Positions 27,077-36,008 are shown, numbered from the stretch's first letter. The stretch is DNA of 64,000 bases from a bacterium (GCA_024226315.1 JAAELT010000186.1:1-64000); one strand, 5' to 3'. A program made the numbers and translations. Notes: a model not told the origin generated them from the letters alone.

Positions 27077-28810
27077 ATGATTTTCCCACGCACGCTCGAG
27101 GCGTCGCTGATGACGATCGTCGCGCTGGCGATCCTTGCCGGGCCCGCGACCGCCGCGGTCGAGTACAAGCAGGCCCGGCCGCTGGTCGACGTGATCAGCG
27201 CCAAGGCACGGCCGGTTTCGACAAGCGGCAAGGTCCAGGTGCCGCTGATCACCTGGGGAGGCGACGTGGCCACGATCCACACCCTCGAGAAGGGCCATTT
27301 CAGCGCCGAGGGGATCGACGCGGAGCTGTTCGTCGAGAACAACTTCCCCAAGCAGGTGGAGGCGGTGCTTGCCGGCCGCACGCCGTATCTGCGTGGCACG
27401 ATGGGCATGATCAACGCCGCGACCGAAGTGTTCGAGCGCGAAGGCGTGCCGCTGGTGGTGATCTACCAGCTCACCTGGTCGACCGGCGGCGACGCCATGG
27501 TGGTGCGGCCGGGAATCAAGTCGCCCAAGGGGCTCAAGGGCAAGACCATCGCGTTGCAACTCTATGGCCCGCACATGGACTACGTGGCCAACATCTTGAG
27601 CAGCGGCAAAGTGCCCCTTTCGAAGGTCGAGTTCAAATGGCTTGCCGAGCTCACCCTGCCGACCTTCGACACCGGCGGCAAGGTGGTCGACCCGGTCAAC
27701 GCCTTTCTCGAGGACTCGGACAACGACGCGGTGATGGCCATCATCCCCGACGCCTTGAACCTGACCTCGGGCGGCGAGGGCGGCACCGGTGCCGCCGGCT
27801 CGGTCAAGGGCGCCAAGATCCTGCTCTCCACCAAGACCGCCTCGCGCGTCATCGCCGACGTCTACGCGGTGCGTAGCGATTACCTGAAATCGAACCGAGC
27901 CGACGTGGAGAAGCTCGTCCGCGCGCTGATGAAGGGCCAGGAGGACTTCGCCGAGCTGTTCGGTGCCAAGTCGAGCCGCCGGGCCGAGTTCCAGGGCCTG
28001 ATGTCGAAATCCGCCGACCTGCTGCTCGGCTCTCCACAGGCCACCCCCGACGTCGAGGCGCTGCTCGGCGACTGCGAATTCGTCGGCCACGGCGGCAACG
28101 TCGCCTTCTTCACCGGCAAGGGCACGACGCGAAACCTGGCGACCCTCACCCGTGAGATCCAGACCTCGTTCACCCAGATGGGGCTGGCCAAGAAGAAGGT
28201 GCAGCTGGCGTCGGCCAAGTGGGACTACAACGCTCTGGGCGCCGGCGTTGCGGGCGCCACCCGCGTGGCCACAGCACCGCCCAAGCAGCGCTTCGACAGC
28301 AAGAAAGTCGCCGCCAAGATCGAGCAGAAGATCGCGGTGGAGCCCACTGCCTGGGCCGAGGAGGGCACGCTGTTCCAGATCGAGATCAACTTCGAGCCCA
28401 ACCAGAGCGAGTTCACCGAGAGCGGCTACGCCGACGACTACGGCGAGGCGCTCAAGATCTCCCAGACCTACGGCGGCTCGCTGATCGTCATCGAGGGCCA
28501 CTCCGATCCGCTGGGAATCCTGAAGGCCAAGCAGAACGGTGAGGACAAGGCGGTGGTCTCGCAGATGCAGCAGCAAGCCAAGAACCTGTCGCTGCAGCGC
28601 TCCCAGGAGGTCCGCACGAGCTTTCTCGACTACTGCAAGAAGCGCAAGTTCGCGATCGACGAATCGCAATTCGTCGCCGTCGGCCTCGGCATCACGACAC
28701 CGAAGTTCAACCCGCCCCGGACCAAGGAGGAGTGGGCGGCAAACCGCCGGGTGGTCTTCCGCATCAAGCAGGTCGAAGCCGAGCTCACCGAGTTCTCGCC
28801 GCTCAACTAG
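27077..28810 (+). CDS. NMT1-type substrate-binding protein fused to OmpA domain
   Basis: 577 aa. The ATG at 27077 has ACAGGAGA upstream and opens a signal peptide (to about residue 26, ending TATAA). Residues about 50-340 look like a periplasmic binding protein of the NMT1/THI5 class: VPLITWGGDVATIHTLEKGHF, AEGIDAELFVENNFPKQVEA, GLKGKTIALQLYGPHMDYVA. Residues about 420-570 form an OmpA/MotB-type peptidoglycan-binding domain: TLFQIEINFEPNQSEFTESG, IVIEGHSDPLG, LSLQRSQEVRTSFLDY, NRRVVFRI. Together they would place a solute sensor on the cell wall. First gene of a co-directional locus reaching 36.0 kb. Confidence 0.85.
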   Translation: MIFPRTLEASLMTIVALAILAGPATAAVEYKQARPLVDVISAKARPVSTSGKVQVPLITWGGDVATIHTLEKGHFSAEGIDAELFVENNFPKQVEAVLAGRTPYLRGTMGMINAATEVFEREGVPLVVIYQLTWSTGGDAMVVRPGIKSPKGLKGKTIALQLYGPHMDYVANILSSGKVPLSKVEFKWLAELTLPTFDTGGKVVDPVNAFLEDSDNDAVMAIIPDALNLTSGGEGGTGAAGSVKGAKILLSTKTASRVIADVYAVRSDYLKSNRADVEKLVRALMKGQEDFAELFGAKSSRRAEFQGLMSKSADLLLGSPQATPDVEALLGDCEFVGHGGNVAFFTGKGTTRNLATLTREIQTSFTQMGLAKKKVQLASAKWDYNALGAGVAGATRVATAPPKQRFDSKKVAAKIEQKIAVEPTAWAEEGTLFQIEINFEPNQSEFTESGYADDYGEALKISQTYGGSLIVIEGHSDPLGILKAKQNGEDKAVVSQMQQQAKNLSLQRSQEVRTSFLDYCKKRKFAIDESQFVAVGLGITTPKFNPPRTKEEWAANRRVVFRIKQVEAELTEFSPLN

Positions 28811-28836
28811 GAACGCCGCGACCCGAGGAGACGGAC

Positions 28837-29655
28837 ATGGGCAAGCGCGGAAAAGGGTGCGCCGGCGTCGGTGGTTGCTTCGCCATCTTCGGGGCGCTGT
28901 TCGTGATCGTCGTGTTCTGGCTCGCATCCCAGGTGCAAAATTCACAGTCCAGCTGGGAAGAGCGTCCGGAGGCAGACGCGGCGTTCGAAGAAGCGATCGA
29001 GATCCCGCTGGACGAAGAGATGGAAGGCGCCGAGACCTCGCTCGCCCGCAACTTCTATTTCATCTTCGACGGCAGCGGCAGCATGAAAAGCGAGCCCGGC
29101 GGCGGTTGCCGTGGCGATCAGACCTTCGGCTCCAAGCTCGAGGGGGCGCAGTGGGCGGTCGAGGAGTTCCTCGCCAAGGTGCCCGAGGACGTGCATATCG
29201 GGCTCTATGTGTTCGATCGCAACGGCCGCCGGGAGGTCGTGCCGCTCGCCGCGGGCAACCGGCAGGCGTTCCTGAACGCGGTGAACAACATCCACGCCGG
29301 CGGCGGTACGCCGCTGGCCGAAGGCATCCAGCTCGGCGTCGACAAGTTGGTGGAGCAGTATCAGCGGCAGCTCGGCTACGGTGAGTTTCGCCTGGTGGTG
29401 GTCACCGACGGCAGGGCTGGCAGCATCCCCTCCGCGGCGCGCTTCGCCGCCCAGTACGGCATGCCGATCTACGCCATCGGCCTGTGCATCGACGAGGATC
29501 ACCCCCTGCGGCGCTATGCGGTCTCCTACCGCGCCGCCGACAGCTTCGACGACCTGGCTCAGGGGCTCGAAGAGACGCTGGCCGAGCTGCCGGCCTTTGA
29601 CGCCACCGAGTTCGACGCCCTCGAGCTCGACGCCGTCGAGGTTACCGAGCCATGA
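28837..29655 (+). CDS. Membrane-anchored von Willebrand factor A protein
   Basis: 272 aa. The ATG at 28837 follows CGAGGAG and replaces longer in-frame starts that lie inside the previous gene. A single N-terminal membrane helix (CFAIFGALFVIVVFWLASQV) is followed by a short acidic stretch and a VWA domain (about residues 68-240). The MIDAS motif is FDGSGSMKS, with Thr in GGGTPLAEGI and Asp in VVVTDGRAG, so metal binding is expected. The domain faces the periplasm. The stop overlaps the next gene by ATGA, so it is made together with the second binding protein/OmpA fusion and is a likely assembly or signalling partner. Confidence 0.88.
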   Translation: MGKRGKGCAGVGGCFAIFGALFVIVVFWLASQVQNSQSSWEERPEADAAFEEAIEIPLDEEMEGAETSLARNFYFIFDGSGSMKSEPGGGCRGDQTFGSKLEGAQWAVEEFLAKVPEDVHIGLYVFDRNGRREVVPLAAGNRQAFLNAVNNIHAGGGTPLAEGIQLGVDKLVEQYQRQLGYGEFRLVVVTDGRAGSIPSAARFAAQYGMPIYAIGLCIDEDHPLRRYAVSYRAADSFDDLAQGLEETLAELPAFDATEFDALELDAVEVTEP

Positions 29656-31202
29656 AGCGATCGACTCTCGGCGCGATTCTGATGCTGGTGCTCGGCGTCA
29701 TCGCCATCGTCGGCTGGTATTTCCTGCGCGAGCGGGTCTTCGACTGGGGCCAGCGCCGGACCTCCGACGCCACCGGCGCCGACGTCACGATTCGCGTCGG
29801 CGGCGACAACTACCTCGGCTATTGGTTCATCACTTCGCCCGAGATGCGCAAGCAAGCGGCCCAGCGCGGCATCGGCGTCCAGTTCACCGATGACGGCGGC
29901 GCCTACTCCGAGCGGCTGGCGAAGTTCGCCGCCGGCGAATACGACGCGATCGTGCTGCCGGTCAACTCGTACCTCCAGCATGGCGCGGCGGTGCAGTTCC
30001 CGGGTGTCATCGTCGCCTCGATCGCCGAGTCCAAGGGCGCCGACGGCATGGTGGGCTTCGCCGATTCGCTGCCCTCGGGCGAGCTCGAGGATCTCAACGA
30101 CGGTGAGCTGAAAATCGTCTACACCTCGGCGTCGCCGAGCGAATTCCTGCTCGATTTGACGATCGCCGACTTCGACCTCGACGAGCTGCAGAACGCCAGC
30201 CGCTGGCGGGTGGAGGCAGACTCCACGGCCGACGTCTACAAGCGGGCCAAGAACAATCAGGGCGACGTCTTCGTGCTCTGGGAGCCCGATCTCTCTCGCG
30301 CCTTGTCGCTGCCGGGGATGAAATACATCTGGGGCTCCGACCGGTTCTCCGGCTACATCGTCGACGTCTTCGTCTTCCGCCGCGAGTTCCTGCAGGAAGA
30401 GGGCGAGCAGGTGGTCGAGTTCTTGCGCACCTATTTCCGCGTGCTCGCCTCCTACGCCAACAACCGCGACAAGCTGATCAAGGAGATCCGTCAGTCGACC
30501 GATCTCAAGGAAGACGCCATCCGCGAGATGCTTCAGAAGATCGAGTGGCTCGACCTGGAGGAGAACCGGCGGCTGCAGTTCGGCATCTCCCGCCAGGCCG
30601 GCGAGCCGGTCAACGACGGCCTGATCAACACCATCATCTCGTGCACCGACGTGATGCTCCGCACCCAGCGGTTGACCAGCGATCCGCTCGAGGGCAATCC
30701 CTACCTGATCACCAACAGCTCGATCCTCGAAGAGCTGGTGCGCACCGCCGGCCCCGATGCCGTCGCGGCGGGCACCGAAGCCGAGGTCAAGTTCGAGAAG
30801 CTGGCCGACTCCGACTGGCGGAGGCTGCGAGAGGTCGGCACTTTCCGGGTCGAGCCGATCACCTTCCAGAGCTGGAACAACCGGTTGACCGACGACGGCA
30901 AGGAAAGTGTCGATAAGATCAGCCAGTTGCTGACGCACCACTACCGCGGTTACCGCATCATCATCCGGGGTCATACCGGTCCCGGGGGCGACGAGTCGGC
31001 GAACGAGCAGTTGTCGCTGGAGCGCGCCCAGGCGGTGCTGCAGTACCTGAAGGCGGTGCACGGCATCGATCCGAGTCGCCTGCGGGCCGAGGGGTCTGGC
31101 TCTCAGCAGCCGCCTCGACGCAAGCCGGGCGAGTCGCCGCGGGCCTACCAGTATCGCTTGTCGCGGGTCGAGTTCACGGCGGTGGAAGCGAATCCGCTTT
31201 GA
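29652..31202 (+). CDS. Second membrane-anchored binding-protein-like/OmpA fusion
   Basis: 516 aa starting inside the VWA stop. An N-terminal membrane helix (LGAILMLVLGVIAIVGWYFL) anchors it. Residues about 45-300 have a periplasmic-binding-protein pattern (VTIRVGGDNYLGYWFITSPE, GEYDAIVLPVNSYLQHGAAV, GDVFVLWEPDLSRALSL). A C-terminal OmpA domain follows (about 395-510; FQSWNNRLTDDGKESVDKI, RIIIRGHTGPGG, QLSLERAQAVLQYLKAVHG, RLRAEGSGSQ). It is organised like the protein encoded two genes upstream but diverged and membrane-anchored. The two could form a sensor pair between membrane and peptidoglycan. Confidence 0.82.
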   Translation: MKRSTLGAILMLVLGVIAIVGWYFLRERVFDWGQRRTSDATGADVTIRVGGDNYLGYWFITSPEMRKQAAQRGIGVQFTDDGGAYSERLAKFAAGEYDAIVLPVNSYLQHGAAVQFPGVIVASIAESKGADGMVGFADSLPSGELEDLNDGELKIVYTSASPSEFLLDLTIADFDLDELQNASRWRVEADSTADVYKRAKNNQGDVFVLWEPDLSRALSLPGMKYIWGSDRFSGYIVDVFVFRREFLQEEGEQVVEFLRTYFRVLASYANNRDKLIKEIRQSTDLKEDAIREMLQKIEWLDLEENRRLQFGISRQAGEPVNDGLINTIISCTDVMLRTQRLTSDPLEGNPYLITNSSILEELVRTAGPDAVAAGTEAEVKFEKLADSDWRRLREVGTFRVEPITFQSWNNRLTDDGKESVDKISQLLTHHYRGYRIIIRGHTGPGGDESANEQLSLERAQAVLQYLKAVHGIDPSRLRAEGSGSQQPPRRKPGESPRAYQYRLSRVEFTAVEANPL

Positions 31203-31256
31203 GACGCCCGGGACGTTCATCAGCGTTGAACGGAAGACTTCTCGAGAGGAAGCTGG

Positions 31257-32243
31257 TTGGGACGACGCGCACAGCAAGCGAAGGTCTCGAGCGCTGGCAA
31301 GGTCTCGAGGGCCAGCAGAGTGCCTGGGCCCGAGGACTTCACCCGCAAGGCGATCTACCGGGCCGTGCTGAAGGACACCGTGCAGCACCCACTCACCATC
31401 CTGCCGGCGGCGGCCTCGGCGCTGGGTGGGCTGTACATGGTCCTTTTCGGGCTCGGCTTACCGGCGCTGGCGGTGGCATTCGGCGGTGCGCTGGCCGGCA
31501 CCGGCGCCTGGGTGTACAACTACTTCATCCGCGGCGAAGCGCTGGCCGAGAGGCGGGTCGCCAAGCTGCGCGAGCAGCGCGAGCAGTACCGGCACGAGCA
31601 GGTCGCGACGCTCGAGGCCGAGTGGTCGAAGGCCGGCCTCGCCGAAGGCGTGCAGCAGGCGCGCGAGCTGCGCGAGGCCTACCTGAAGCTCTCCGGCTTT
31701 CTCGAAGGGCGCCTCACGGCGGCCCGGAAGTCCTCCGGCAGCGACGCCGGTCTCGGCGTTCAGCGGCTGATGGTGCTGGCCGAGGACACCTATCGCGAGG
31801 GTGCCGGCATTCTGCGCGGAGCGCTCGACACCTACCTGGCCTTGCAGCAGATAGACCACGAGAAGCTGCGGATCGAGCTCGACGCCTGGCGCTCGGAGCT
31901 CGAGACGGTGCGCGGCGCGGGCGCGGAGCCGGCGCGCGCCGAGGCGCTCGAGACGCGCATCACCAGCCACGAGCGTCGGTTGGAGCTCTTCGACGAGCGT
32001 GTGCAGTCGATCGATCGGCTGTTCGCCGAGAGCGAGGCGCTCGAGTCGGCGCTCGAGAGCACCTATCTCGAGGCGGTCGACCTGGAGGGCGCGGGATCGA
32101 CGTTGCTCGCCGGCGGCGGCTCGGCCTCGGCTCTCGAACGGGCGGTGGAAGCGGCCCGCCGGGTAGAGGACCGTCTGCGAGCCCAGGAACAACCGAACAA
32201 GGAAGACGACATCTATCTCACTGCCGGTGATCGGCAGAGCTGA
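31257..32243 (+). CDS. Membrane protein with long cytoplasmic coiled coil
   Basis: 328 aa with a TTG start preceded by GAGAGGAAG. A basic N terminus leads to two adjacent membrane helices (about residues 45-85; TILPAAASALGGLYMVLFGL, PALAVAFGGALAGTGAWVYN). About 240 residues of charged heptad-rich helix follow (AERRVAKLREQREQYRHEQ..., LETRITSHERRLELFDERV). No named family is recognised. Its place directly before a PspA/IM30-like gene and the shared coiled-coil character suggest that the two interact at the inner membrane. Confidence 0.7.
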   Translation: MGRRAQQAKVSSAGKVSRASRVPGPEDFTRKAIYRAVLKDTVQHPLTILPAAASALGGLYMVLFGLGLPALAVAFGGALAGTGAWVYNYFIRGEALAERRVAKLREQREQYRHEQVATLEAEWSKAGLAEGVQQARELREAYLKLSGFLEGRLTAARKSSGSDAGLGVQRLMVLAEDTYREGAGILRGALDTYLALQQIDHEKLRIELDAWRSELETVRGAGAEPARAEALETRITSHERRLELFDERVQSIDRLFAESEALESALESTYLEAVDLEGAGSTLLAGGGSASALERAVEAARRVEDRLRAQEQPNKEDDIYLTAGDRQS

Positions 32244-32278
32244 ATCTCAGGACCAAAGGATCGGAGAAGGAGTTCCCC

Positions 32279-33103
32279 ATGGCAGAACAGAAAGTCGGAA
32301 TCATCCGTGCGATCTTTCGTTACTTCCGCTTCTGGAACTGGCGCAAGGCGCGCGGCATCATGCAGGCGGCCGACGAGCAGTTCACCGGCTCGGTGGACGG
32401 CATCGACGCGGCGTTCGAGATGCACCGCGACGTCATGGTCGAGCGCTTCACCGGCCTGCGCGACGCCATCGCCGAAGTCGAGGCGGTGCTCGAGGAGAAG
32501 CGCGCGCGGCTCGAGAAGCTCAACGAGGAAGAAGAAGATCTGCTCAAGAAACGCGAGGGCGCGCTGACCCTGGCGGAACAGGCCAAGGCGGCGAACGATC
32601 AGACGGAGTACGACAAGCACGCCTCCGCCTTCGAACGCTTCCACGTACGCATCGAGGAGGTCGAGGCGACCCAGGAACGACTCGGCACCGAGATCGCCGA
32701 GTCGTCGGGGATCATGGACCGCCACATGCTGCAGCTTCAGGAGCTGCAGGCCGAGGTCGAGAGCCTGCCGGCGAAGAAGGCGGAAGCGATCGCCGATTTC
32801 GTCTCCGCCAAGCAGATCGTCGAGCTCAACGACCGGCTCCAGGGTCTCGAGACCTCGATCGACCGCGGCCCCATCTCGGCGGTGCTCGACGCCAACCGCA
32901 AGCTCACCGCCAAGGCCCGCATCACCGAGAAGCTGGCCGGCGCCGACGTGCGCGTGCAGGACAAGGCCTACGAGCGCGCCGGTCGGGTGTCCACCGCTCA
33001 GAGCAAGATGGAGGAGATGCTGTCGGCGCGCGCGGCGGAGAAGGCACCGAAGGAGGAGGCGCCGGAAGAGGAGAAGAAGGTCGATACCCGGCCGGAGATC
33101 TGA
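32279..33103 (+). CDS. PspA/IM30-like coiled-coil protein
   Basis: 274 aa. An amphipathic, basic N terminus (IIRAIFRYFRFWNWRKARGI) resembles the membrane-binding helix of PspA/IM30. It is followed by almost continuous coiled coil (IAEVEAVLEEKRARLEKLNE; VRIEEVEATQERLGTEIAES) and an acidic-basic tail (PKEEAPEEEKKVDTRPEI). Length (PspA is about 220-230) and architecture fit the ESCRT-III-like PspA family, although the sequence is divergent. Start at the ATG 4-10 bases after GGAGAAGGAG. In this locus it would protect or remodel the inner membrane around the transporter. Confidence 0.65.
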   Translation: MAEQKVGIIRAIFRYFRFWNWRKARGIMQAADEQFTGSVDGIDAAFEMHRDVMVERFTGLRDAIAEVEAVLEEKRARLEKLNEEEEDLLKKREGALTLAEQAKAANDQTEYDKHASAFERFHVRIEEVEATQERLGTEIAESSGIMDRHMLQLQELQAEVESLPAKKAEAIADFVSAKQIVELNDRLQGLETSIDRGPISAVLDANRKLTAKARITEKLAGADVRVQDKAYERAGRVSTAQSKMEEMLSARAAEKAPKEEAPEEEKKVDTRPEI

Positions 33104-33117
33104 GACTCGACCACAGA

Positions 33118-33217
33118 CACCCAGGGTTGACACCCTGGGCTATCTCATGCCGCCCTCCGGGCTCCGGAGCCCCGCACAGGGGCGGCATCGGGTAGCCCAG
33201 GGCGTGAGCCCTGGGTG
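33118..33217. repeat. 100-bp inverted repeat between the PspA-like and binding-protein genes
   Basis: The left end, CACCCAGGG...CCCTGGGCTA, and the right end, TAGCCCAGGG...CCCTGGGTG, are reverse complements with a few mismatches. Each arm is itself a small hairpin. A further ATGCCGCC/GGCGGCAT pair and a CTCCGGAG palindrome lie inside. It could act as a transcription attenuator inside the locus or be a dispersed repetitive palindrome. Confidence 0.75.
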
Positions 33218-33235
33218 GAGAGCCAAGGAGCAATC

Positions 33236-34303
33236 ATGCGAAAGCTATACAGAACCCTGACAGTCGCCGTCCTGGCACTCGCCCTCACCCTCGGCTTCGC
33301 CGGCCAGGCCACGGCCAAGGAGAAGTTCACCGTCGCCTGGTCGATCTACGTCGGCTGGATGCCCTGGGAGTACGCTGGTGATTCCGGCATCCTGAAGAAG
33401 TGGGCCGACAAGTACGGCATCGAGATCGAGCTGGTGCGGATGGACTACATCGCCTCGGTCGAGGCCTACGTCGCCAAGCAGGCCGACGGCGCGGTGATGA
33501 CCAATATGGAGTGCCTCGACATGCCCGCCGCCTCGGGCATCGACTCGACGGCCCTGATCATGGGCGACTACTCGAACGGCAACGACGCGCTGCTCACCCG
33601 CGGCGGTGTGGGGATGAAAGACCTCGTGGGCAAGAACGTCAACCTGGTCGAGCTTTCGGTCTCGCATTACCTGCTGGCGCGTGCCCTCGAGAAGAACGGC
33701 ATGAAAGAGGAGGATCTCCAGATCGTCAACACCTCCGACGCCGACATCGGGCCGATCTTCCTCGCCGACACCAGCCAGGAGGCGACGGTCACCTGGAACC
33801 CGATCGTCATGGAGATCGAACAGGCGCCGGGGGTCGACAAGATCTTCACCTCGGCCGACATCCCGGGCGAGATCCTCGACATGATGGTGGTGCGCACCGA
33901 CGTGCTGGAGCAGAACCCGGCTTTCGGCAAGGCCCTCGTTGGCGCCTGGTACGAAGTCATGGGCATCATGTCGAAGCGGGGCCCCCAGGGCAAAGAGGCG
34001 ATCGAAGCCATGGCCGAGTCCTCCGAAGCGACCGCCACCGAATACACCAACCAGCTCAAGACCACCGCCATGTTCTACTCCCCGCAGGCGGCGGTCGACT
34101 ACACCTCGAGCGACGATATCAAGGAGAAGATGGACTTCGTGCGCCAGTTCTGCTTCAGCCACGGCCTGCTCGGCGAGGGTGTGCGCTCGGTGGACGTGGT
34201 CGGCATCGAGTACCCCGACGGCACCGTGCAGGGTGATGCGAAGAACGTCAAGATGCGCTTCGACACCACCTACATGCAAATGGCGGCCGACGGCGAGCTT
34301 TGA
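33236..34303 (+). CDS. ABC transporter substrate-binding protein, urea-carboxylase-region (NMT1) family
   Basis: 355 aa from the ATG at 33236, with AAGGAG upstream. The signal peptide is LTVAVLALALTLGFAGQATA. The mature N terminus reads FTVAWSIYVGWMPWEYAGDS then GILKKWADKYGIEIELVRMD, which closely fits the family called 'putative urea ABC transporter substrate-binding protein' (TIGR03427) in memory. Other conserved segments are MTNMECLDMPAASGIDSTAL and IMGDYSNGNDALL. The substrate is not proven; urea, amide or thiamine-precursor-like compounds are candidates. Its stop overlaps the permease start (TGATG). Confidence 0.8.
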   Translation: MRKLYRTLTVAVLALALTLGFAGQATAKEKFTVAWSIYVGWMPWEYAGDSGILKKWADKYGIEIELVRMDYIASVEAYVAKQADGAVMTNMECLDMPAASGIDSTALIMGDYSNGNDALLTRGGVGMKDLVGKNVNLVELSVSHYLLARALEKNGMKEEDLQIVNTSDADIGPIFLADTSQEATVTWNPIVMEIEQAPGVDKIFTSADIPGEILDMMVVRTDVLEQNPAFGKALVGAWYEVMGIMSKRGPQGKEAIEAMAESSEATATEYTNQLKTTAMFYSPQAAVDYTSSDDIKEKMDFVRQFCFSHGLLGEGVRSVDVVGIEYPDGTVQGDAKNVKMRFDTTYMQMAADGEL

Positions 34304-35115
34304 TGGGCTTCTTCAGGATCAACGCCCAGCCGGGCAAGGTCACCTCCGTCTTGCTGTCGGCGGCGCTCTTCGTGTTGTCGCTCGCCGCCTACGTCTGGGT
34401 GGCGCACGAGCGCCACCAGGAGAACCCGCAGGACAAGGTGGTGCCGACGCTGTCGGAGATGAAGGGTGGGGTCAAACGCACTGCCATCGAGGAAGATCGC
34501 AAGGGCGACGTCCGGCTGTGGGTCGACACGTGGGCCAGCGGCAAGCGGTTCCTGATCTGTGTCGCCCTGATGTCGATCGCCGTCCTGATCGGCCTGCACA
34601 TGGGGGTGTTGCCCTACTTCGAAGCGCTCTTGCTGCGCTTCGTCACCTTCTTCGACAAGATCCCGGCACTGGCGCTCTTGCCGATCCTGATGATCATCTT
34701 CGGCATCGGCGAGATGTCGAAGATCGCGCTGATCGTCATCGGCGTCTTTCCCACCATCATCCTCGACACCTTCCTGCGCGCCAAGGCGGTGCCGCGCGAG
34801 CAGGTCACCAAGGGCCTCACCCTGGGCGCGTCGGACATGGAGGTGGCCTACCGCATCGTGCTGCCGCAGATCCTGCCCGGGGTGCTCGACACCATCCGAT
34901 TGAATTTCAAGGCGGTGATCCTGTTCCTGATCGCCGGCGAGTCGGTGGCCGCCACCGTCGGCCTGGGCTACCGGATCTTCGTCGTCCGCCGCTACATCGC
35001 CATGGACATCATCATTCCCTACGTCATCTGGATGAGCCTGCTGGCCTACCTCGCCGACCTGGGCGTACGCTACTTCGTCCGCTGGCGCTACCACTGGCAG
35101 TACGAGGAGGCGTGA
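34303..35115 (+). CDS. ABC transporter permease (NMT1/urea-type)
   Basis: 270 aa with six membrane helices. The first is at about residues 13-34, followed by a periplasmic loop of about 45 residues. The EAA coupling loop is EQVTKGLTLGASDMEVAYRI plus VLPQILPGVLDTIRLNFKAV, typical of BPD_transp_1 permeases of the SsuC/TauC kind. The ATG at 34303 overlaps the binding protein stop, and its own stop overlaps the ATPase start (TGATG at 35113-35117). The three genes therefore form one translationally coupled importer. Confidence 0.9.
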   Translation: MGFFRINAQPGKVTSVLLSAALFVLSLAAYVWVAHERHQENPQDKVVPTLSEMKGGVKRTAIEEDRKGDVRLWVDTWASGKRFLICVALMSIAVLIGLHMGVLPYFEALLLRFVTFFDKIPALALLPILMIIFGIGEMSKIALIVIGVFPTIILDTFLRAKAVPREQVTKGLTLGASDMEVAYRIVLPQILPGVLDTIRLNFKAVILFLIAGESVAATVGLGYRIFVVRRYIAMDIIIPYVIWMSLLAYLADLGVRYFVRWRYHWQYEEA

Positions 35116-36008
35116 TGACGCCGAACGAGTATTTGCTCTACCTGGAAGACGTCCACAAGCGCTATCCGGTCAAGGGCGGCGGCGAGAAGACGGTTCTCGA
35201 CGACATCGACCTGCGGGTGCGCAAGGGCGAGCTGATCTCGGTCGTGGGCCCGAGCGGCTGCGGCAAGTCGACCATGCTGCGGCTGATCCTCGGCTCCGAA
35301 CCGCCGTCGGACGGCCGCGTGCTGGTCAGCGGCAAGCCGGTCGAAGGGCCGGGCCGGGAACGCGGCATCGTGTTCCAGAAATACTCGCTGTTCCCGCACC
35401 TTTCGGTGCGTGACAACATCGTCTTCGGCCTCGACCTGGAGGAGTTCTCGATCCCCGGCCGGCTGTTGCGCTACGTCCACTACCGCAAGCGCAAACGCGA
35501 GTACGCCGAGCGCGCCCAGGTGTACCTGGAGCGCATGCAACTGGGCGAGGCCGGCGACAAGTTCCCCCACGAGCTCTCGGGCGGCATGCGCCAGCGCGTG
35601 GCCATGGCCCAGGCGGCGATCATGCATCCCGAGATCCTGATGATGGACGAGCCCTTCGGCGCGCTCGACGACGCCACCCGCCAGGAGATGCAGGTCTTTC
35701 TGCTCGAGCTCTGGGAGCAGACCGGCATGACCGTCTTCTTCGTCACCCACGACCTCGAAGAGGCGCTCTTCCTGGGCACCCGCGTCCTGGTGCTGTCGCA
35801 GTACTACCAGCAGGGCGACGGCGTCGAGGGCGCCAAGATCGTCACCGACAAGGAGGTGCCCGGCGGCCACCCCAAGCCCAGCGACTTCAAGTACACGCCG
35901 GAGTTCAGCGAGCTGCTGGAGCAGATCCGCCGGGACGGGCTGGATCCCGAGAGCCGGCAGAAGGTGGAGGATTTCGACCTCAGCCACCAGGATGCCTGGC
36001 GGGATTGA
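35115..36008 (+). CDS. ABC transporter ATP-binding protein (NMT1/urea-type)
   Basis: 297 aa. Walker A is GPSGCGKST (about residue 46), Q-loop VFQKYSLFPHLSV, signature ELSGGMRQRVAMAQA, Walker B ILMMDEPFGALD and His-loop FVTHDLEEALFLG. A 30-residue C-terminal extension (TPEFSELLEQIRRDGLDPES...) lies beyond the NBD. The insertion EEFSIPGRLLRYVHYRKRKRE after the Q-loop is unusual for SsuB/TauB ATPases and is Arg/Lys rich. Last gene of the 27-36 kb locus. The next gene is on the opposite strand 10 bp away. Confidence 0.92.
   Translation: MTPNEYLLYLEDVHKRYPVKGGGEKTVLDDIDLRVRKGELISVVGPSGCGKSTMLRLILGSEPPSDGRVLVSGKPVEGPGRERGIVFQKYSLFPHLSVRDNIVFGLDLEEFSIPGRLLRYVHYRKRKREYAERAQVYLERMQLGEAGDKFPHELSGGMRQRVAMAQAAIMHPEILMMDEPFGALDDATRQEMQVFLLELWEQTGMTVFFVTHDLEEALFLGTRVLVLSQYYQQGDGVEGAKIVTDKEVPGGHPKPSDFKYTPEFSELLEQIRRDGLDPESRQKVEDFDLSHQDAWRD

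Noticed and set aside
33939..35114. Extension of the importer ATPase to 689 aa
   Set aside because: The added part is an out-of-frame reading of the binding-protein and permease genes; ATG 35115 gives a normal ATPase.
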